A model generated the notes under the pieces. That model made no database searches and was not told the origin of the DNA. It saw nothing but the letters and a program-made list of their open reading frames with translations. A DNA stretch of 64,000 nucleotides, taken from assembly GCA_026874595.1 (NCBI GenBank), contig CM049308.1, forward strand, positions 77,736,124-77,800,123. Reading direction: 5' to 3'. The DNA comes from Sipunculus nudus. Taxonomy: Eukaryota; Annelida; Sipuncula; Golfingiida; Sipunculidae. Both the position numbers and the translations under genes were made by a program. Positions 58,109 through 64,000 of this stretch are shown here, in pieces; positions within the stretch are counted from its first letter, which is position 1, and every line of letters starts with the position of its first letter.

Positions 58109-59689
58109 GCAGTTTGCTAGTGTGTTGTTGTATTTTAAATTTTGATCTTACTTAATTTATTTATAAAAACTGCAAAGGTGTATGCTTGATTTTTTGGTGA
58201 GTTGAGGCTTCTTTTAATAAAATATTTTCCAATGACTGGTTCGTGCTTTGTTGTATTATTGGTGCCTCGTGCAAGGTGATTTTTGCGTTTGGTATGTGTC
58301 GTAAGCAGTGAAGAGGGTACTACCTTTGTGCTGGTAGGAGTAGTTTGTCATCAAAATATGTTTTCACATATTTCTTCGGAGTACTCCCGTCTTTGCATGT
58401 TGTAATTCCCTGCATATTTTGTGTGGGGATAAAAAGAAAGTGTGATATGATGTTTGTGTGTATGCAGTGGGGTATGTAGAGAAATCCAGACCTCTTGACT
58501 TGGTGGGTGTAGTACCTGAAATATACTAAACTGAGAATTACGTGCAAGTATAGTATTTTTGGTGCTGTGCTTGTGTTGTGCCTTCTAGATGAGTCGGAAT
58601 GGTCTGGTATTTACCACTCAGGATCTAATAGTGCAGCTTAAAGAATTTTTCTAATTTTTTTGTTTTATGTATTTTTATTTTTATTTTCTTTTTCTTTCTA
58701 GTTCTATTCTATCATCTACTAGCTATAACTATTTTATGTACATGGGGGAGTGGGGGGGGGGGGGGATTCTTCTTTCTTCTTCTCTGCCCTGTTGTAGTGC
58801 TGGTTTTCTCTTCCTGCAGCTACAATCCCCCTTGGTTGGACTCATTGTTGTGGTGCAGCATCTAGGACCTCCATTGGTTGGTGCTTGTATCATCAGCTGC
58901 AGCTACAGTCTCCCTTGGTCCAGGTTTTCGTGGTAGTTTGTAGCTGATGTTTACCTTCTTCAGGGATCTTGGTTTCCTAGGAGGTGGGGTGGGTTGTGTT
59001 AATTTAATTAATTGCTTTATATTTGTTTGGGGGGGGGGGGTTAATATTTTTATTTTATTGTAATTTTTGGGTGTATTTTCAGATAGTTACCCACGACCCA
59101 GCCGGGCCTGCAGGAAACTCATCCTACACCCTTTTAGTTTGATTTATTTAAGTATATTCTGGGGGGGGGGGGTGGGGGGGGGGGTTGACTTTATTTTAAT
59201 TTTGATATGAACCTTGGGCAATAGATAGTGCCCATGTCAGGACACTTTGTCTTTGGTTCAGGGGAGGTGTTATTTATAAGTATTTTTATTTTACTGGGGG
59301 GGATTATAAATGGGGGGAGGGTTGTATGTGGGGTTTTTATTTTGGTGATGGTTATCCACGACCCAGCCGGGCCAGCAGATAACTCATCCTATATCCTGTT
59401 ATGATTAATTTATTTTAATTTTGAACCTTGGACAATAGATAGTGTCCAGATCAGGACACTTTGTCTTTGGTTCATTTGTTTTATATTTTAGGGGAGGTGT
59501 TATTTATAAGTATTTTTATTTTACTGGGGGGATTATAAATGGGGGGAGGGTTGTATGTGGGGTTCTTTTATTTTAAGTTGTGGGGGTAGTATTTTTAGGT
59601 ATTTTTTTTGGGGGGGGGGGGGGTTTAACATATGGGGAGGGGGATTATATGGCTGAGGGCCATAATAGAGCAGGGTACCGGTCTAGGAA
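58109..59689. repeat. GT-rich tract with dG runs and a 240-260-bp tandem repeat
   Basis: Composition is the mirror of 57231-57701: G and T dominate the plus strand. From about 59085 two units share ACCCACGACCCAGCCGGGCC / ATCCACGACCCAGCCGGGCC, GACAATAGATAGTGTCCA, AGGACACTTTGTCTTTGGTT and GGGGAGGTGTTATTTATAAG. Runs of 12-14 G occur at 58752, 59029, 59161 and 59610. No coding potential. Confidence 0.75.
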
Positions 59690-61495
59690 TACACGGAGCC
59701 AATGTTGTTCATTTCGTTTTGAGTGCGGCTCAACGCCCCGGCAACCGTTTGGTCCAATCAGATGAGACCCTGTGCTGGAAGACAAAACGGTTTACCAGCC
59801 AAGCGAGGAATACACGGAGCCAATGTTGTTCATTTCGTTTTGAGTGCGGCTCAACGCCCCGGCAACCGTTTGAACAGGCCACAGGCTCAGAGAGAATGGC
59901 CCTACACGTGGTTTGCACAGGCCCTTGTGTACATAGGATGCCCGGCCGGTGAGCTGTAATTCAAACGAAATGTAACAACATAGGCTCAGTGCACACCTCG
60001 CTGGCTGGTTTCAGTTTTGCTGAAAACGGATACATGGCTACGCTAACATAGTCGTAATGTCATAATCGAATCGGTCGATGATACGAGAACGCAGAGGGAG
60101 CAATTAAAATACGACTTTTCATTACTAAGAGTAACCATAAAACTGTTATCAAGCGGCGCTTGAAGCGCAGCTCTGGGCGGAGCCATGATGCCTGTCGAGT
60201 GTTTTTAACTGGCATCTGGTTGGTCACATCAGCAGTTTCTTTAGCAGACAGGCCCACCACCTGGTGTCCAAGTGTATCATAAACGGTAAAACCAGGCAGC
60301 GGGAAAATCAGTAGCTTAAATTCTTTAGAAGCGCAAGTCTTTCGCTGCCTCGGGAGCGTACCACGTCATTGGTTCGAATTAAAAACTCAGCCAGCCTAGA
60401 ATTACAACATGCAATACAGCGCTGCAGACTGTAGCAACATGCAATATGGCGTCCAGCCCTGGATATGGCTGCAGGTACAAATGACGTGGGGGCCCGGGAT
60501 TGATGGTGATGTGATATCAATGTAAACGGATCGTGTGTAATTTCTTGTAGTTCTTTTTTATTATATATTATAATTATAATATATAATAATAATAATATAA
60601 TTAAAATATTATATATTATATTTGTTAACAATCATTTAAATCTATACGTCTGAAATGTGTTTATTGCATGAGCCATGACTGTCGTGTTTCCATAATGAAC
60701 TCTGGCCAGTAACTTGCAAACTGGAAACATTGGCCCAAAAAGTCACGAAATTTTAACCCGGTTTGGTACGAACCCGCGGAGCGCTGGGCGGCAAAGCCCG
60801 GGTCGCCTGTGTGCAAGGAGATCACACAGAAAAATCACATTAGTTTATGTTATGGCTGACAGGTGGCGCCACTGACCTGCCTATAGGATGGTGATGAGAG
60901 ATAATTTATACAAGACAATTTGGTTTTTCTATCAAAGTGTGTACTAGAAAAGTTCATATTATTGTGTTTGTTATTTGAGCATAATATCTGAATATTTTGG
61001 CTGGAACCAGCAATCAGTTCATTATGTAAATGTTGCATATGTGATGTGATATTGGATATATCATGCTGAACTAGATGATCTTATGGTTTAAATGGAATGT
61101 CAGCTGAGGATTATTTAGATATTTATTTTTTAATTATTCATTACTTTGGGATTCGTGTTACGATAGTTATATTTGCTGAGCAATTATACCAGTATATATG
61201 ATAAGACTGATGAATAATAATGATTTCATTTTTGTTTAACTTTGGCACAGCAGTTCAGTGTTGAAGTCTATGAGTCTAGTGACGTTGGTGTATTGCGGTT
61301 TTAACTGTCAAGGCTATAATTTAGTGCATTCTCTCTTGAAAAGATAGAGAAAAGTTAAGTGTATAGTTACCTGCTGTGACTATTGGTAACCTGATTGGAC
61401 AGTTTATGTGCCTTTTGTGGCATTTTACTGTCTGAGATATATTTGTACTGAAAATTCTATTGAGACTATATCCAGTGAAATTCTAACAGGGCGCC

Positions 61496-61654
61496 ATGGC
61501 GGATAATATTTGCAGATTTGTTCGGATCATTGCGCGCAGATTTGTTCATGTACAAAATAAAGCTATATGCTGGCACCACCGTCTTAGATATCAAGAGACA
61601 ATTTTAGCGGAAATGACTTGGAGAACAAAAGTGCGTCACAGACAGGCCTTTTGA
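61496..61654 (+). CDS. Short ORF with strong Kozak context, C2 copy (52 aa)
   Basis: GCGCCATGGCGG is a near-ideal start. The product begins MADNICRFVRIIARRFVHVQ and continues basic (WHHRLRYQ, WRTKVRHRQAF) to TGA. The C1 copy shares the first 20 codons, then is frameshifted. Not recognised. It may be an unused ORF of the repeat. Confidence 0.25.
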   Translation: MADNICRFVRIIARRFVHVQNKAICWHHRLRYQETILAEMTWRTKVRHRQAF

Positions 61655-61768
61655 TAGGCCCAGATAACCCGAATGTGACATGCAGATGACACTAAAGTGA
61701 ACCACGCGGCGAGGATGACGTGGAGGGAGGTAAGCCCCGTGCCAGGAGTGACCTGGTCCTGGGGGATC

Positions 61769-61930
61769 CAGGCGCGGATCCAGGATTTTTTTGCAGGAAG
61801 GGGTCAACGGGTGTCATGCATAAAAATGGCAAAAAAAGGTCGTTGGTTGAGAGCGGGGGGGGGGGGGGGGGTTCTGGATCCATCCCCTCCCCCAATCCAC
61901 CCCACCCCCACCCCCTTGATCCGCGCCTTG
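61769..61930. mobile_element. hAT-like MITE (C2 copy)
   Basis: Ends CAGGCGCGGATCCAGG and CCGCGCCTTG. A run of 17 G at 61855-61871. Flanked by GGGGATC on the left and GGATCGGG on the right, compatible with a slipped or decayed target duplication. Ortholog of 51130-51351. Confidence 0.7.
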
Positions 61931-63859
61931 GGATCGGGTTACTGGGATTCCTCCTTCGGAATTCCCATGTCATATCGAAGGAATACGGGATATCGCTTAT
62001 GCAGCTTATCGTGTAGATGGAGGAGAAAAACGACTGGCTGGTGCAGCAGGAAGCCCGTTTGTGCAGGCGTGATTTAGCCGGACACTAATTAGCACGGAAG
62101 AAACTGACAGTCCCCATTTTGTTAGCTTATATATGCTATGGACTCTAAATAATTTATATATTCATCAAATAAATACAATAGGTCACAATGTTTTGGTACC
62201 AGAATGTTCGACAAATTCAAGGAATATTGCAAATTTGACGTTTATCAATGACTGAAAACCCCTGTGTGCGTTTCCTTGAGTCATCCTACAAGGCAGTTGA
62301 TTTAAGATCAAACTCTAATGCAAACCGTGCCGAATGCAGCAATTTCTGTGGTCTTTTCATGTTTATGTAATATGTTTTAACACAGTATAATAAATATGAG
62401 AAATAATAAGTATCAGGATGATCGGCAATAAAAAACACTATGTCCAGTGCCCACACTGCTGTGTTGAATGAATGGGCTGGTGAGGCTGGACGCTAGGGGG
62501 CACCAGTTGTTTGCCTGCAGTTTTTTTCAAGCAGACATTCATTTACCTCCTCCACACACCAGAGTATCGGTACTAGCGATATCCCGTATTAATGATAGTG
62601 GCGCGAGGGACAGGGCGGTGAGCTTAATAGCAGTTGATAGAGTTGAGCTAGGCCGTGGTTTTCGCGTACAGAAACCGGTGGACAGACATGCATAATTTGT
62701 AAGAGGCTGACATGGTTCGAAATGGTCCTCCATTTTAGTTTGTTTGCGTTTCCTAGCACCGCCCCACATCTGTAGGCCTAATTAAATTTAAACGGATATA
62801 TTAATTATTTTAAAACTTGTATACATCAATATGCATATCTTCATTCTCCCTACTTTAAACTTTGACTGCATTATAACGTTCCCTTTACGTGACGTTAAAT
62901 GAGGATAAAATTGCTTTCGGGTGCGAATTTGAATGGTGAGTTCTTCAAAAAGTGCAGACGTCTTAGCAAACGTCATTCGGGCAAAGAGTCTGCAGGCTGG
63001 CTCGCTGGAGGCTGTACGCCTGTTTGCAGCGAGGTGCTGCAGCCTGCCTTTGGCTCCGGTGTATCAATAAAAAAAGTCTTCCGGTTCTGCCCACTCCCTT
63101 GCACATTCTAGTTGGTTGCTGTGGTCACTTTGTAAATATTCTTTCATAGAATATGTTAAGATATTGCATATGTATATTTTATTCTGATTTTATTCTGATG
63201 TATTAACAATTCGTCATTAAGGGATTATATTTGTCTCCATGTACAATTTTCATTACGATGTACTATTTAGTTGTTTCATAGGAATGTGCATGTCCACCGT
63301 TGTGCTATGAATTATGTAATATTATGTTCTCATGAGAACTCGGTATGTACTTGAACCGTGAATGTTTTAATCTATTTGAATTTACTCCTTGTGTAAGCTT
63401 CCGGTGCAATGTATGTATTTTGTATGAAGCTGTACACTATATTTTCTGCCTCCATTGTGACTGTATTCACACATCGTGCGGGTTAGATCTTGATTGTATA
63501 ATATGTTAAGCGAAGTCGCCACGGTTAATTACCCCTCTGTCTGTACAAGTGTCAGCGGCCAAAGAAAGAAACCCTAATTGAGGTGCCGCGCACTCACGTA
63601 ATCACTGTAGTAATTTCACTTTGTGCATACGCTCTTATGTTCTATTTTGTCTAATTGCGCTTTGGCCTGACACGGCCCCACATTGATTAATGTTACACTT
63701 GAACATTTCTTTTAATTTATATTATAATGAGCTTCCGTACAAGATCCTGATTGGACAACTCCTTGTATTTGATAGATATATGTATGTACCCTGTATAGGA
63801 TGCCAGAGACAAAGCTCACAGAATAATCACATAGCTCTACAACACCTGAACAAAGCAAG

Positions 63860-64000
63860 ATGCCCAAGACCAGACTTAGAAAGAAATTACAGCTCCCAAG
63901 GCGACATCCCGAAGAGACCAGGGTGTACGAGTTCTTTTTTAAAGCAAGTCACCCTTTCACCAACTTTTACCACTGCCCCTTCATGGACCGCGGCCAACAA
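63860..64000 (+). CDS. NADAR/YbiA-family protein, second copy, cut by window end
   Basis: ATG 63860 in the same context as the first copy. The first 47 codons are open to the window edge and match it closely; visible changes are Ser34 to Thr in PFSNFY and Tyr38 to His. No stop or frameshift in the visible part. The upstream kilobase is also conserved with C1, so promoter and ORF were duplicated together. Confidence 0.8.
   Translation, partial: MPKTRLRKKLQLPRRHPEETRVYEFFFKASHPFTNFYHCPFMDRGQQ

Larger units (their letters stand above)
59690..64000. repeat. C-locus repeat, copy C2 (runs off the window)
   Basis: Direct copy of C1 lacking its five insertions, so it approximates the ancestral locus. 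It begins in the CCAAT tandem repeat (59692-59873) and ends within the NADAR ORF at the window edge. Confidence 0.85.

Noticed and set aside
60362-60380. tRNA B-box-like word GGTTCGAATT (also near 41320)
   Set aside because: No A box or cloverleaf could be drawn around it; the match is incomplete.
1-64000. CRISPR arrays, bacterial operons or prophage
   Set aside because: Tandem repeats here lack spacer structure, and all other evidence points to a eukaryotic nuclear genome.

Overview
The window reads as nuclear DNA of an AT-rich metazoan, most likely a marine invertebrate. The signs are spliced exons with matching intron phases, LTR and non-LTR retrotransposons, many MITEs and microsatellites, and no bacterial gene organisation. 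The LINE ORF1 with a coiled coil and an RRM-like fold, the Gmr1-type LTR element and the repeat style suggest a mollusc or related lophotrochozoan. This is inference, and the species cannot be read from the sequence.

Layout. (1) 1-15.7 kb is mostly intronic/intergenic AT-rich DNA with MITEs and minisatellites. It carries one real multi-exon gene on the minus strand (about 9.85-15.65 kb). Its six introns have consistent phases and it encodes about 161 aa of unrecognised family. (2) 15.74-22.79 kb and 25.07-40.19 kb are two direct copies of an old segmental duplication. Each copy received its own Gmr1-like retrotransposon at a different site: a 1.1-kb relic at 16,710-17,830 with TSD TTAT, and a 6.7-kb element at 27,092-33,836 with TSD ATAG. 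The large element has the gene order gag-PR-INT-RT-RNaseH, two 761/762-bp LTRs and a tRNA-Pro primer site. (3) 40.59-57.2 kb (C1) and 59.69-64.0 kb (C2, running off the window) are copies of a second repeated locus. C2 is nearly an empty version. Against it, C1 has gained a 399-bp element (7-bp TSD), a 5.8-kb LINE (19-bp TSD), a Harbinger-like MITE (TAA TSD), a 16-copy 120/111-bp minisatellite and a 3.4-kb foldback-like insertion.

The most interesting coding content is at the 3' end of the C locus: an intronless 179-aa NADAR/YbiA-family protein (56,647-57,186), followed 28 nt after its stop by a 6-bp-stem/4-nt-loop hairpin closely resembling the metazoan histone-mRNA 3' stem-loop. The second copy begins at 63,860 and is cut by the window end. 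Between C1 and C2 lie an AC-rich tract, an inverted copy of the 399-bp element and a GT-rich tract with dG runs and tandem repeats.

No rRNA, tRNA, CRISPR or bacterial operon was seen. The retroelement ORFs are broken by stops and frameshifts. They are described as found and not reconstructed.
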